NCBI GenBank assembly: GCA_025210795.1
Contig: JAOAQZ010000028.1
Location: 106,691 to 170,690, forward strand
DNA: 64,000 nt
From: Cohaesibacter sp.
GTDB taxonomy: Bacteria > Pseudomonadota > Alphaproteobacteria > Rhizobiales > Cohaesibacteraceae
Direction: 5' to 3'
Program-made: the position numbers and the translations under genes
Part shown: piece by piece, positions 8,398 to 16,671 of the stretch
How positions within the stretch are numbered: the stretch's first letter is position 1
How the letters are laid out: the number at the start of each line of letters is the position of its first letter
The notes under the pieces: model-generated
The model's input: only the letters and a program-made list of their open reading frames with translations
Told to the model about the DNA's origin: nothing
Database searches by the model: none

Positions 8398-9491
8398 CCG
8401 GCGACTTCCTCGGCAATAGCTAAGCAGGATGTAAGGCCCGGCGATTCAATTCCGAACAGATTGACCAGCCCGTCATGGCCGTGATGGGCTTTGCCTTCAA
8501 TGACAAAGTCGGCGGCCTCTTCATCGGGGCCTGAGATTTTGGGCCGAAAGCCTGCATAATCGGGAAGTAAGCCCCCCTCTTTCAAATCAGGCCAATAACG
8601 GCGCACGGCATCGTAGAATTTGTCTGCCCGCTTACCATCAACCTCTCCATCAATTTTCGTCACCCATTCCACATCTGGCCCAAATTTGGCCTGACCAGAC
8701 AGATCAAGGGTGAGATGCACTCCCAAGCCCCCCGGCTCTGGCACCGGATAGATGAGATGGGAGAATGGTGCTTTGCCCGCGAGCTGAAAGTAACTGCCTT
8801 TGGCGATATGGGCTTTGGGAAGCGTTTCTTGATCCAGAAAATCCATGGCATTTGCCAAAGGCACCGCCCCGTGTCCCGCTGCATTGATCACATTTTGGCA
8901 GACGATCGAGAAGGATCCGTCTTGCGCGCGTGTTTCAACCACAAAGCCGTCATCACTTTTGGAGATAGCCTCAACCGATGTGCCAAGACACAAAAAGGCT
9001 CCTGCCTCTTCTGCATCCCCTAATAGCGCCACCATCAGCTTGTGACTGTCGATAATCCCGGTTGAGGGTGATAGCAAGGCTCCATGGCATTTCAGATTCG
9101 GCTCTAATTCCATGATCTGCGCTTTGGATAAAAACGTCAGGTCAGAAACACCATTGGCTCTGGCGGAGGCATTGATTGAATGGAGCTTTTCCAATTGCTC
9201 GGAGCTGGTGGCAACAATCAGTTTGCCGATTTTTTGGTGGGGCACATGATGACTGGCGCAATAGTCATACAGCATGTCTCGCCCTTTGACGCAAAGCCGC
9301 GCCTTGAGCGAGCCTTTGGGATAATAAAGACCGGCATGAATGACTTCTGAATTGCGCGACGATGTTTGCGAGCCGATCAACTCTTCCCGTTCGATAATGA
9401 TCACTTCCTGCCCGCGAAGGCTTAAGGCACGCGCAATGGCAAGGCCCACCACACCTGCGCCGATAACAACGGTTTCGCAGCCTTCAGACAT
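8382..9491 (-). CDS. FAD-dependent oxidoreductase, L-2-hydroxyglutarate dehydrogenase-like
   Basis: 369 residues of the DAO/LhgO family. The N-terminus has the FAD-binding GAGVVGLAIARALSLRG motif and an acidic end to the second strand (IIIERE). SSRNSEVIHAGLYYP matches the LhgO-type substrate/FAD region, and the C-terminus has GIESPGLTSCLAIA. Family members oxidise L-2-hydroxyglutarate to 2-oxoglutarate or related 2-hydroxy acids, passing electrons to quinone. The substrate here is not provable. The start at 9491 is fixed by GGAGAA seven bases upstream and removes 12 residues from the longest frame. It lies between the response regulator and the kinase on the kinase strand, about 68 bases after the kinase stop, so it could be co-transcribed with the kinase. 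Confidence 0.85.
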   Translation of the reverse strand: MSEGCETVVIGAGVVGLAIARALSLRGQEVIIIEREELIGSQTSSRNSEVIHAGLYYPKGSLKARLCVKGRDMLYDYCASHHVPHQKIGKLIVATSSEQLEKLHSINASARANGVSDLTFLSKAQIMELEPNLKCHGALLSPSTGIIDSHKLMVALLGDAEEAGAFLCLGTSVEAISKSDDGFVVETRAQDGSFSIVCQNVINAAGHGAVPLANAMDFLDQETLPKAHIAKGSYFQLAGKAPFSHLIYPVPEPGGLGVHLTLDLSGQAKFGPDVEWVTKIDGEVDGKRADKFYDAVRRYWPDLKEGGLLPDYAGFRPKISGPDEEAADFVIEGKAHHGHDGLVNLFGIESPGLTSCLAIAEEVAGQLRP

Positions 9492-9559
9492 CGGTTTTTC
9501 TCCTTGGGGGTCCTGTCGCTCGCTCAAGGCAGGTGCTTAAGGCAAAATGAGGCGAACAA

Positions 9560-11458
9560 TCAAGCAGGTATGTGCTGCTCTGCCCGTCTATCTTGTGCTT
9601 TATCCGGCCCTGCCTCCTGCCCTGTGCCGGTAGGTGTGTCTTGCGGCTCACTTTCCTTGGAGCCGCTTAGGAAAATATCCAGAAGGGCTGAGCGCAATTG
9701 CACAGGCTGGACCGGCTTATGGATTAGCAAATATCCCGCTTCTTTTACCTGCTGCTGCACCCCTTCAGAAGAATCGCCGGAGACAATGAGCGCAGGAATA
9801 TCAGGATGATAGACATCATAGGCTTTGGCGATGATATCAAGGCCCGTGCAATGGCCTTCAAAGCTAAAATCACTGACCACCAAATCAGGAATTTGAGCCA
9901 TGGGATTGATGTCATCAAGCGAGGAGGCAAGAGAAACCTTGCAGCCCCACTTTTGCAAGAGCCCGGCGGTTGCTTCCAATGTCTGAATGTCATCATCGGC
10001 CACCAGGACATGTTTGCTTTGGAATAGGGCATCAATCCGGCCAGACGGTTTTTGTGTAATGGTCTGCGTTTTGGGTAAAGAACCTGCTTTGAGGCCACAA
10101 ATGGTCAGGCATGTGCCCTTGGAACTTGTTTCCATTTTTAGGCTCAGGCCCTGCATATCTGACAGTCTTTTTACAATGGCAAGGCCAAGCCCCAAGCCCT
10201 TATCCTGCCCCATTTCACCTTGGGCATGATCTTCCAGCGGATTATGCTGACTGGCTAATTGGGTGAATTCCTCAAAGATGAGAGCGTGATGCTCTTCAGC
10301 AATGCCTGGCCCTTCATCGCTTACGCTGATCTGAAGATTGGACTCTTCGTCAATTTGAACATCAATCTGCACCGTGCCGCCATTGCTATAACGGATCGCA
10401 TTGGACAACAGATTTTGCACCATTCGGCGCAGTAGAACCGGGTCTCCGACGACACCAACTGGCGCGCATTCCAAAACCAGCGTTACATGAGCGATTTCAG
10501 CCAATGGCTCATAATCATCCATCACCCCGTCAAGCAAATCCTTGAGATTAAAATGAGAGGTTTTAACCTTGACCTTACCAGCATCCAGCAAACTGACATC
10601 AAGAAGGGAATTGAACAATTTTGTTAATGTTTGCAATGAATTGCGAATTCTAGATAGAGTTGTCTGGCTCTGATCATCCATATTTTCGGTCGGTAAGGTG
10701 GCAAGATGCAGCCCAATGGCATGGATTGGCTGTCGCAGATCGTGGCTGGCTGCAGCAAGCAGTCTTGTTTTTTCTCGGTTGGCATGATCGGCATCAGCCG
10801 CAGCTTTGCGATAGCGATCAGCCAGATCAAGATTTTCGTTTTTGATGGCAATATAGCGCGAGACTGCCTCCATCACGTCCCGACCCGACATAAGCAACAT
10901 CAAAAGGAAAATGGCAACAAGGCCACCCAGCAAAATGAAATCCCCGCCAAGTAAGACCAGTTTCAGGATTAGCAGCCCCAGCATGGGCACGGAATAGACG
11001 ATGAAGGAGCGCGGAAAAGTTGCCAGGGACCGTACGGCTGCTGAGGTCGCTCCAGCTGCGATGGACATTTGGATAGCAAAATGGGCCGCATTATCAGGAT
11101 TGAGACTCAAATAGAACATTGCGCCCCAACTTAGCCCCACAACGAAGCAGAGCAGATCCATATACTCAATCCAGCGATAATTATCGGAGGCGGAACGGTC
11201 TGCGGCACGACATTTGCGCGCCCAGATCTCCATCAAAACAGGATAGCCAACAATCTGCATGACACCCCAGACAATCATGAACCACAGAGGCACTGCCGGA
11301 TTAAAGCTGGCCATGAACAAAAGAACAGACGCGCTTGCAATATGGCCAAGATAAATGGATTGGGGCGCAGACAGAAAAACATTGAGATGTTCTTCAACTA
11401 CATCTGATGGCAGTCGTTTCAATAGCATGGTGCGGCCCCGATTATACGTACCGGACAT
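9560..11458 (-). CDS. Hybrid sensor histidine kinase with C-terminal receiver
   Basis: 632 residues. The N-terminal ~190 residues are five to seven hydrophobic helices without a large periplasmic loop, so the signal is probably sensed in or at the membrane. A short coiled segment leads to the dimerisation helix with the phospho-histidine (ASHDLRQPIHAIGLHL, about residue 239). The ATPase domain has NLLSNAIRYS, DEGPG and GLGLGLAIVKRL. The C-terminal receiver has D in VVSDFSFEG (about 530) and the KP pair (IHKPVQP). The start at 11458 is preferred over upstream GTG/ATG codons because AAGGGG precedes it. The LuxR-type regulator at 7774 is the likely output. The signal is unknown. Confidence 0.9.
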   Translation of the reverse strand: MSGTYNRGRTMLLKRLPSDVVEEHLNVFLSAPQSIYLGHIASASVLLFMASFNPAVPLWFMIVWGVMQIVGYPVLMEIWARKCRAADRSASDNYRWIEYMDLLCFVVGLSWGAMFYLSLNPDNAAHFAIQMSIAAGATSAAVRSLATFPRSFIVYSVPMLGLLILKLVLLGGDFILLGGLVAIFLLMLLMSGRDVMEAVSRYIAIKNENLDLADRYRKAAADADHANREKTRLLAAASHDLRQPIHAIGLHLATLPTENMDDQSQTTLSRIRNSLQTLTKLFNSLLDVSLLDAGKVKVKTSHFNLKDLLDGVMDDYEPLAEIAHVTLVLECAPVGVVGDPVLLRRMVQNLLSNAIRYSNGGTVQIDVQIDEESNLQISVSDEGPGIAEEHHALIFEEFTQLASQHNPLEDHAQGEMGQDKGLGLGLAIVKRLSDMQGLSLKMETSSKGTCLTICGLKAGSLPKTQTITQKPSGRIDALFQSKHVLVADDDIQTLEATAGLLQKWGCKVSLASSLDDINPMAQIPDLVVSDFSFEGHCTGLDIIAKAYDVYHPDIPALIVSGDSSEGVQQQVKEAGYLLIHKPVQPVQLRSALLDIFLSGSKESEPQDTPTGTGQEAGPDKAQDRRAEQHIPA

Positions 11459-11840
11459 TGAAAGCCCCTTTGGCAGGGGCAATTGCATCCATGTCACTTT
11501 CAGTACGCTTTTGTTATATTAGTCTTTTTTGAAATCATACCCATTTTTTGGTCGATTGAAAGCATTTGAATAGCAATGACCAATAATACCAAGGGGGAAG
11601 TCAGGTTATCAGTGTTAAATAGCTATAGAGACAGCCTTTGCCTTGACCGCCCGGGTTCAATCCCCACAGTCGTCAGCATAGATGCTTGGCTTGCTTTTTT
11701 GCTTGCACCTTTATGCCCTCGCCTTTAAGCGTTTTAAAAGGCCTTGCTCTGCTTTGTCTTTATAGAGGCATCATTTCTGGCGGCATCGTAAAGCAAAGAC
11801 AGCAGGCAGACGGGTAAGACAGGCAAAAAGGCTGGGCATT
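11459..11840. other. Intergenic region between divergent genes
   Basis: This stretch must hold the promoters of the hybrid kinase (minus) and the ferredoxin reductase (plus). A short T-loop-like string (GGGTTCAATCCCC near 11653) is not part of a foldable tRNA. No operator or gene could be supported. Confidence 0.5.
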
Positions 11841-13058
11841 ATGGAACAGATCGTCATTATCGGGGCCGGACAAGCAGGCTTCACATTGGCCTCCACCCTT
11901 CGCAAAGAGGGATATGAAGGCGCGATCCATCTCATCGGGGATGAAAACGCCCTACCCTATCAACGCCCCCCCTTGTCCAAGAAATATCTGCTGGGCGAAA
12001 TGAACGCCGACCGCCTGACCTTCCGCGATCAGGACTTTTTTGACGAAGAAAATATCACGCTGCATTTGGGCGAGCAGGTGACAAAGATTGATCGTGCGGC
12101 AAAGCAAGTGGAGCTGTCTTCTGGCAAAAAGCTGGCCTATGACAAGCTTGCCTTGACGACCGGCTCCTCCGCCCGTCCCCTGCCCGCCAGCTTGTGCGAG
12201 GGGGTAGAGGCAGAGCGCCTTCATGTCATTCGCAGCCTTGCAGACATTGACCGGTTGCAGCCGCAATTTACCAAAGGGGCCCACCTTCTTGTTATTGGTG
12301 GCGGTTATATCGGCCTTGAAGCTGCAGCCGTCGCGCGCCAAAGCGGACTTGAGGTATCCCTCGTGGAAATGCAGGAAAGACTGCTCGCGCGCGTCACCAG
12401 TCCCGCAACCTCCGACTATTTCGCCAAATTGCACCGGTCTCATGATGTTTCTCTCCATCTTGGTAGCGGCCTTAAAGGCCTTGAGCAGAGGGATGGTGCC
12501 GTTGTCGCTCTTCTTGAGAATGGCAGCGAGATTGCAGCAGATCTTGTGATTGTTGGTATTGGCGGTATGGCCAATATCACTCTTGCGCAGGATGCTGGGC
12601 TTGAGGTTGAGGCAGGCATTTGCGTCAATAAAGCGGCCCAAAGCTCGGATGCTGATATTTATGCCACTGGTGACTGCGCCTTCTTCCCCTATCGAGGGGC
12701 AATGATCCGGCTGGAAAGTGTTCAAAATGCCATTGACCAGTCCATCGTCGCGGCCCAATCCATGTTGGGTCAGGAGGTCGCCTATGATCCATCGGTCTGG
12801 TTCTGGTCCGATCAATATGACATCAAGCTGCAAATTGCCGGTCTCTCCCATGCGGATGACCAGATGGTCGTGCGAGCAGGCAAAACCGAAGCCAGCCGTT
12901 CCCACTGGTATTACCGCGATGGCAAACTGGTTTGCGTTGAGGCAATCAGTGATCCGCGCTCTTATATGATGGGGAAAAGATGGCTTGAGGCGGGTCTCTC
13001 CCCTGCCATGGATCAGATAGGCGATGCCGAGCTTGATCTAAAAGCAATCAAACCTTGA
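11841..13058 (+). CDS. FAD/NAD(P) ferredoxin reductase (rhodocoxin/putidaredoxin reductase type)
   Basis: 405 residues. Two Rossmann folds are visible: FAD at the start (IVIIGAGQAGFTLASTLR) and NAD(P) in the middle (LLVIGGGYIGLEAAAVARQSGLEVSLVE). PYQRPPLSK after the first fold and YATGDCAFFP near residue 280 are typical of class I ferredoxin reductases. The C-terminal domain contains WFWSDQYDIKLQIAGL. These enzymes pass NAD(P)H electrons to a [2Fe-2S] ferredoxin that serves a P450 or dioxygenase. No ferredoxin or oxygenase partner is next to it, so its partner is unknown. AAAGG precedes the ATG. Confidence 0.92.
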   Translation: MEQIVIIGAGQAGFTLASTLRKEGYEGAIHLIGDENALPYQRPPLSKKYLLGEMNADRLTFRDQDFFDEENITLHLGEQVTKIDRAAKQVELSSGKKLAYDKLALTTGSSARPLPASLCEGVEAERLHVIRSLADIDRLQPQFTKGAHLLVIGGGYIGLEAAAVARQSGLEVSLVEMQERLLARVTSPATSDYFAKLHRSHDVSLHLGSGLKGLEQRDGAVVALLENGSEIAADLVIVGIGGMANITLAQDAGLEVEAGICVNKAAQSSDADIYATGDCAFFPYRGAMIRLESVQNAIDQSIVAAQSMLGQEVAYDPSVWFWSDQYDIKLQIAGLSHADDQMVVRAGKTEASRSHWYYRDGKLVCVEAISDPRSYMMGKRWLEAGLSPAMDQIGDAELDLKAIKP

Positions 13059-13075
13059 TAAATTGACGTGACCGT

Positions 13076-13098
13076 CAAAAGAAGATTGTCTTCTTTTG
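13076..13098 (+). terminator. Stem-loop after ferredoxin reductase
   Basis: A perfect 10-bp stem (CAAAAGAAGA, loop TTG, TCTTCTTTTG) lies 17 bases after the reductase stop. No T-run follows, but the 3' arm is itself T-rich. It is a likely terminator or transcript end. Confidence 0.55.
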
Positions 13099-13221
13099 GT
13101 CGCTCCTATATCGTTGTCAGCAGAAAATTTAGCAAATGCGGCAAGTTGCTAAAGAACCAAGAACAAACGTGAAATTGTCGAAGCTTATCGAAGGAAAATA
13201 GAAATCTGCTTTTGCAGATCG

Positions 13222-13245
13222 TCAATAATTGCCACACATTATTGA
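13222..13245. promoter_or_regulatory. Palindrome upstream of the NnrR-like gene
   Basis: TCAATAAT and ATTATTGA are perfect inverted repeats separated by 8 bp, 53 bases before the regulator start. The geometry differs from the TTGAC-N4-GTCAA boxes elsewhere in the window, so it may be a site for another regulator or for autoregulation. Confidence 0.45.
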
Positions 13246-13298
13246 TGAATAACAAGAAAACCCTTCGAGGCAGACTACCAATACATTAGGGCTGATGG

Positions 13299-14015
13299 AT
13301 GTATAGTATTTTTGACGATGAAGAAATTCAGGCGTTACGTATGGCTCCCATCTTCAAGGGGTTGAATGATGATGCCATGAAAACACTGCTTGCCAGCGCA
13401 GTGACCAAAACCTATTCCCGTGGCGAAACGCTGTTTTTGCAAGGGGATGATGCCGATGCCTTCTATATCGTGCTGGAAGGCTGGGCCAAAGTTTACCGCA
13501 TCACTCAAGCCGGTGAAGAAGCCGTGGTAGGGGTCTTTACCCGTGGCCAGTCTTTTGCTGAAGCAGCCGCCTTTACCAATGGCAAATTCCCTGCCACCTG
13601 TGAGGCCGTGACCGACGGGCGCTTTTTGCGCATCCCAGCCCGGCAGCTTTACCAAACCATCGCCCAAAATCCGGAAGTTGGCCTTTCCATGCTGGCTTCT
13701 ACCTCCATGCATTTGCATGAATTGATCAAGCAGATCGAAGCGCTAAAGGCTCATACCGGTGCCCAAAGGGTGGCAGAATTTTTGCTGTCTCTTACCAATC
13801 TGGAAGAAGGCTCCTGCACTTTGATGCTGCCCTACGATAAGGCCCTGATTGCGGGCCGTCTTGGTATCAAGCCTGAAAGCCTGTCCCGAGCCTTTCAAAA
13901 GCTGCGCACCTATGGGGTGACCGTCAAGCAAAATACCGCCCAGATTGATGATCTGACCGTATTGCAGGATCTTGTCGATCAGGAACGTGCTGTGGTCATG
14001 CACCAGAAACGCTAA
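13299..14015 (+). CDS. nnrR: Crp/Fnr-family regulator, NnrR/DNR-like
   Basis: 238 residues. An N-terminal cyclic-nucleotide-binding-like beta roll (residues ~15-130, with FYIVLEGWAKVYR) is joined by a long helix to a C-terminal winged helix. The recognition helix reads PESLSRAFQKLRTYG, with E193, S196 and R197 placed like the E-xx-S-R of Fnr that reads TTGA half-sites. None of the Fnr iron-sulfur cysteines is present, so it is not an O2-sensing Fnr. Members of this kind (NnrR, DNR) sense NO through heme and activate denitrification genes. Location beside the nor/nir/nos island, and six matching boxes in it, make this the likely activator. NO sensing is inferred. Confidence 0.85.
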   Translation: MYSIFDDEEIQALRMAPIFKGLNDDAMKTLLASAVTKTYSRGETLFLQGDDADAFYIVLEGWAKVYRITQAGEEAVVGVFTRGQSFAEAAAFTNGKFPATCEAVTDGRFLRIPARQLYQTIAQNPEVGLSMLASTSMHLHELIKQIEALKAHTGAQRVAEFLLSLTNLEEGSCTLMLPYDKALIAGRLGIKPESLSRAFQKLRTYGVTVKQNTAQIDDLTVLQDLVDQERAVVMHQKR

Positions 14016-14128
14016 GGTGCGGCCTTTTCACGCCCTTCGCATGAGCTTGCCTATAATAAAATCGACGCAAAGCTGGCTCATGCATTATCCATTTATGGTT
14101 GCAATCCTAACAGGAAGAAAGGCACGTC

Positions 14129-14740
14129 ATGTCAAGTCTAGAGCCGATTTTTGACGCAATTGATGAAGCCAATGCCAAGGATCCCCGCTCTGTCGCTGTT
14201 GGTGGCGAGGGAATGGCTGCGGTCCCAACCGAACTGATTTATGGCCTGCGCATGAGCGAGATGTGCGCCCAGTTCTGCCCGCAAGCAGATGAGCTGGTGC
14301 AAATTGCAGCGCGCGGCCAGCATATTGAGCGCTGGATCATTCCCCGTGATGATTATCCGCGTGATCGCGCTGGCTATCACCGCTGGCGCAATGCGCTTAA
14401 AAAACATCATGCCAGCCGGGTCAGCGAGATCATGGCTGCCAATGGCTATGGTGACGAGGACTGCCAGATTGTTGCCAATGCACTTTTGAAGAAAAACCTC
14501 AAGCGGGATGACCGGACCCAGATGGTGGAAGATTTGGCCTGTCTGGTCTTTTTGCAATATTATGCCGAGGATTTTGCCAAAGGTCATGAAACCGACAAGG
14601 TGGTCAATATCATTGCCAAAACCCTGCCCAAAATGAGCAGCGATGCCCATGCCTTTGCCGCAACTCTGCCTCTTACTGATGGCATTGTCGCAGCGATCGA
14701 GGCTGCAAAAGCCAAACTGGCAGAGCAAGCCAAAGACTGA
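14129..14740 (+). CDS. DUF4202 family protein
   Basis: 203 residues, soluble, no signal peptide. The family signature is visible in HIERWIIPRDDYPRDRAGYHRWR, described here in two parts: HIERW-x-IPR around residue 70 and a GYHRWR run around residue 87. DUF4202 proteins look all-helical and carry conserved His/Glu/Asp residues, but no function is established as far as I know. It lies 113 bases after the NnrR-like regulator on the same strand, with AGGAAG before the start and a strong terminator behind it. Repeated association with nitrogen-oxide regulators would suggest a linked role, which is inference. Confidence 0.85.
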   Translation: MSSLEPIFDAIDEANAKDPRSVAVGGEGMAAVPTELIYGLRMSEMCAQFCPQADELVQIAARGQHIERWIIPRDDYPRDRAGYHRWRNALKKHHASRVSEIMAANGYGDEDCQIVANALLKKNLKRDDRTQMVEDLACLVFLQYYAEDFAKGHETDKVVNIIAKTLPKMSSDAHAFAATLPLTDGIVAAIEAAKAKLAEQAKD

Positions 14741-14767
14741 ATTTGATACAAAAAAGATCTAAAAAAA

Positions 14768-14790
14768 GGGCCGATTGATCGGCCCTTTTT
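14768..14790 (+). terminator. Rho-independent terminator
   Basis: GGGCCGAT, loop TG, ATCGGCCC, then TTTTT, preceded by an A-run. It ends the DUF4202 gene and, with the A-run, could work on both strands. Confidence 0.9.
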
Positions 14791-14864
14791 AATTTGCGGA
14801 TCTTACTGGATTGTATGGTCATGTTAGACTGGATCAACTACCTCTCAAGCCCGTTGGAATTACG

Positions 14865-15614
14865 ATGAATTTTGATTTGCTGATTGATTTGCATAAAGAC
14901 GGATGGCGCCAGGGGCCGGGCAGCGAAGATGCCAGCTTGCAAGCCCTGACACTTGCGGGGCTTTGCGCACAAGGAACGCCGCGCCTTAACATCGCCGATA
15001 TTGGGTGCGGCACGGGCGCTGCAAGCCTGACGCTCGCCAAAATGCTGGATGCGGATATTACGGCGATTGATCTTTTCCCTGCCTTTTTGGACATCCTTAA
15101 AACCAGAGCGCAAGAGGAAAGGCTGAAAGGCACACTTACAACGCTGGCCTGCTCCATGGATCAGCTGCCCTTTGAAGAGGAAAGCCTTGATGTCATTTGG
15201 TCCGAAGGGGCCATTTACAATATAGGGTTTGAAAAGGGTGTTTCCTATTTCAAATCCTTTTTGAAACAGGGCGGCATCTTAGCTGTCTCCGAGATTACCT
15301 GGCTGACACATAACCGGCCTGATGAAATCACCAAACATTGGGACACAAACTATCCAGAGATTGCAACCAGCGCCGACAAAATCAGCATTCTTGAGGACAA
15401 AGGCTTTGTGGTGAAGGGATATTTCCCCTTATCCGAGGATTGCTGGCTTGAGAATTATTACAAGCCTCTTGAAGGCCGGTTCGAGGCTTTCCTTGCCAAA
15501 CATCAGGGCAAAGAGGCAAAAGAGCTTATCGAGGCAGAAATTACAGAGATTGATCTTTATCGGCGTTATCACGACTATTACAGCTATGGCTTTTATATCG
15601 CGCAAAAGATCTAG
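14865..15614 (+). CDS. SAM-dependent class I methyltransferase
   Basis: 249 residues. Motif I is IADIGCGTGAASLTLA near residue 45. A following acidic loop (ITAIDLFPAFLD) and a motif IV-like region (DVIWSEGAIYNIGF) complete a Rossmann methyltransferase. The substrate is unknown. ATG 14865 is preferred to the longer frame start at 14811, which lies directly behind the upstream terminator. The gene is convergent with norF and shares a hairpin at their junction. It has no visible link to denitrification beyond position. Confidence 0.85.
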   Translation: MNFDLLIDLHKDGWRQGPGSEDASLQALTLAGLCAQGTPRLNIADIGCGTGAASLTLAKMLDADITAIDLFPAFLDILKTRAQEERLKGTLTTLACSMDQLPFEEESLDVIWSEGAIYNIGFEKGVSYFKSFLKQGGILAVSEITWLTHNRPDEITKHWDTNYPEIATSADKISILEDKGFVVKGYFPLSEDCWLENYYKPLEGRFEAFLAKHQGKEAKELIEAEITEIDLYRRYHDYYSYGFYIAQKI

Positions 15615-15644
15615 GCGTGCTCACGCAAAGAGGCACAGCATAAG

Positions 15645-15680
15645 TGCGGCGGCCAAATGCCCGCCGCAGCTCTGTTTCTT
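15645..15680 (+). terminator. Terminator hairpin after methyltransferase
   Basis: TGCGGCGG (15645-15652) and CCGCCGCA (15661-15668) form a strong GC stem with an 8-base loop, followed by a T-rich stretch running into the convergent norF stop. Confidence 0.7.
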
Positions 15681-15994
15681 TAAATGAAGACCAGCAATGC
15701 CGCGCAGACAATCATAATCACAAAGATTGTGCTGGATAGCATGGAATGCCAAGCAGGGCTTCTGGACAGACCCAGATATTGCTTGAGGATAATCCGTGAT
15801 TTGAGCAAGATGAGCGCTGCAATGATGAGCGGGCTGATAACAGAGAGCACGCCGCCCTCCATATAGCTCAAGGCAAATCCAAGCAAGGTGAAGCCGACCA
15901 GAACGATCCAGGCTTTTGCCAGGCTGGCAATCTCGACTGATTGATCCTGAGGCGCAGGCGCGTTGCTCTGGCTAGACAGATTTTGATTGCTCAT
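15680..15994 (-). CDS. norF: NorF, nitric oxide reductase accessory membrane protein
   Basis: 104 residues with three hydrophobic helices after a ~22-residue soluble N-terminus. It resembles the cytochrome c oxidase subunit IV-like small proteins that follow norE. NorF supports full NO reductase activity in Paracoccus-type systems but is not part of the purified NorBC enzyme. The start overlaps the norE stop as ATGA, indicating translational coupling. It is the last gene of norCBQDEF. Confidence 0.85.
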   Translation of the reverse strand: MSNQNLSSQSNAPAPQDQSVEIASLAKAWIVLVGFTLLGFALSYMEGGVLSVISPLIIAALILLKSRIILKQYLGLSRSPAWHSMLSSTIFVIMIVCAALLVFI

Positions 15995-16623
15995 AGCCCT
16001 ACCCCCATTAAATAAAATACTGGGAAAATCATTACCCAGATCAGATCAACCATATGCCAGAAGGCTGTGCCTGTTTCGAGATTCTCCTCACTGGGCCATA
16101 CGGCAACGATTGCCAGAATCACAAGGCCGAAAATGACGTGAGCCAGATGGAAGCCCGTCACCAGAAAATACAGGGTATAGAAGGAGTTGGTCTCTAGCCC
16201 CACCCCCATCTCGAATTTTTCATAATATTCCATGATTTTGAGAATCATGAAAACCACGCCCAGAATGCCAGCTCCCAACAAGGACAGCCTTGCCTTTTTG
16301 GCGTTGCCAACCTTGGCATAGCGCACCGCGACGGCGGCGATAAAGCCTGAGGTGAGCAGGATCAGGGTGTTGATGGTGGCCACAGGAACATTAAGGTGGC
16401 TGCGGGCCTCCTTGAAGATTTCAGGATGGAGCATTTCAGAGATGGCAAACCCCCATAGGGCTCCGCCAAATACAAAGATTTCACTGGTAATCAGGATCCA
16501 CATCATTGGATCACCGGGCAGGCTTTCCAGTGACCAGGGGGATGCTTTTCCCTGTATGCGCCCTTGGGGTGATGTCTGTTCAAGTCCCTCAACTTTTACA
16601 GCATCCGCGCTTGTATCATTCAT
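15991..16623 (-). CDS. norE: NorE, cytochrome c oxidase subunit III-like protein
   Basis: 210 residues and five hydrophobic helices. Subunit III-like features include WILITSEIFVFGGALW near residue 42 and FHLAHVIFGLVILAIV near residue 158, with the TAFWHMVDLIWVMIFP C-terminal helix. NorE is an accessory protein of the NO reductase operon, thought to help assembly or stability of NorBC. It lies 48 bases after norD and overlaps norF by four bases. Confidence 0.93.
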   Translation of the reverse strand: MNDTSADAVKVEGLEQTSPQGRIQGKASPWSLESLPGDPMMWILITSEIFVFGGALWGFAISEMLHPEIFKEARSHLNVPVATINTLILLTSGFIAAVAVRYAKVGNAKKARLSLLGAGILGVVFMILKIMEYYEKFEMGVGLETNSFYTLYFLVTGFHLAHVIFGLVILAIVAVWPSEENLETGTAFWHMVDLIWVMIFPVFYLMGVGL

Positions 16624-16671
16624 AGTCTTCGTCCAGCTTCTGCCAAAGGCTCCCTTTTGATCCGGGGTGGG

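Noticed and set aside
11650..11670. T-loop-like string GGGTTCAATCCCC that could mark a tRNA or an integration-site remnant
   Set aside because: No acceptor, D or anticodon arm can be built around it, and no integrase or second copy is present.
13063..13078. TTGAC-N6-GTCAA after the ferredoxin reductase
   Set aside because: The spacer is six, not four bases, and the site overlaps a terminator-like stem rather than a promoter.
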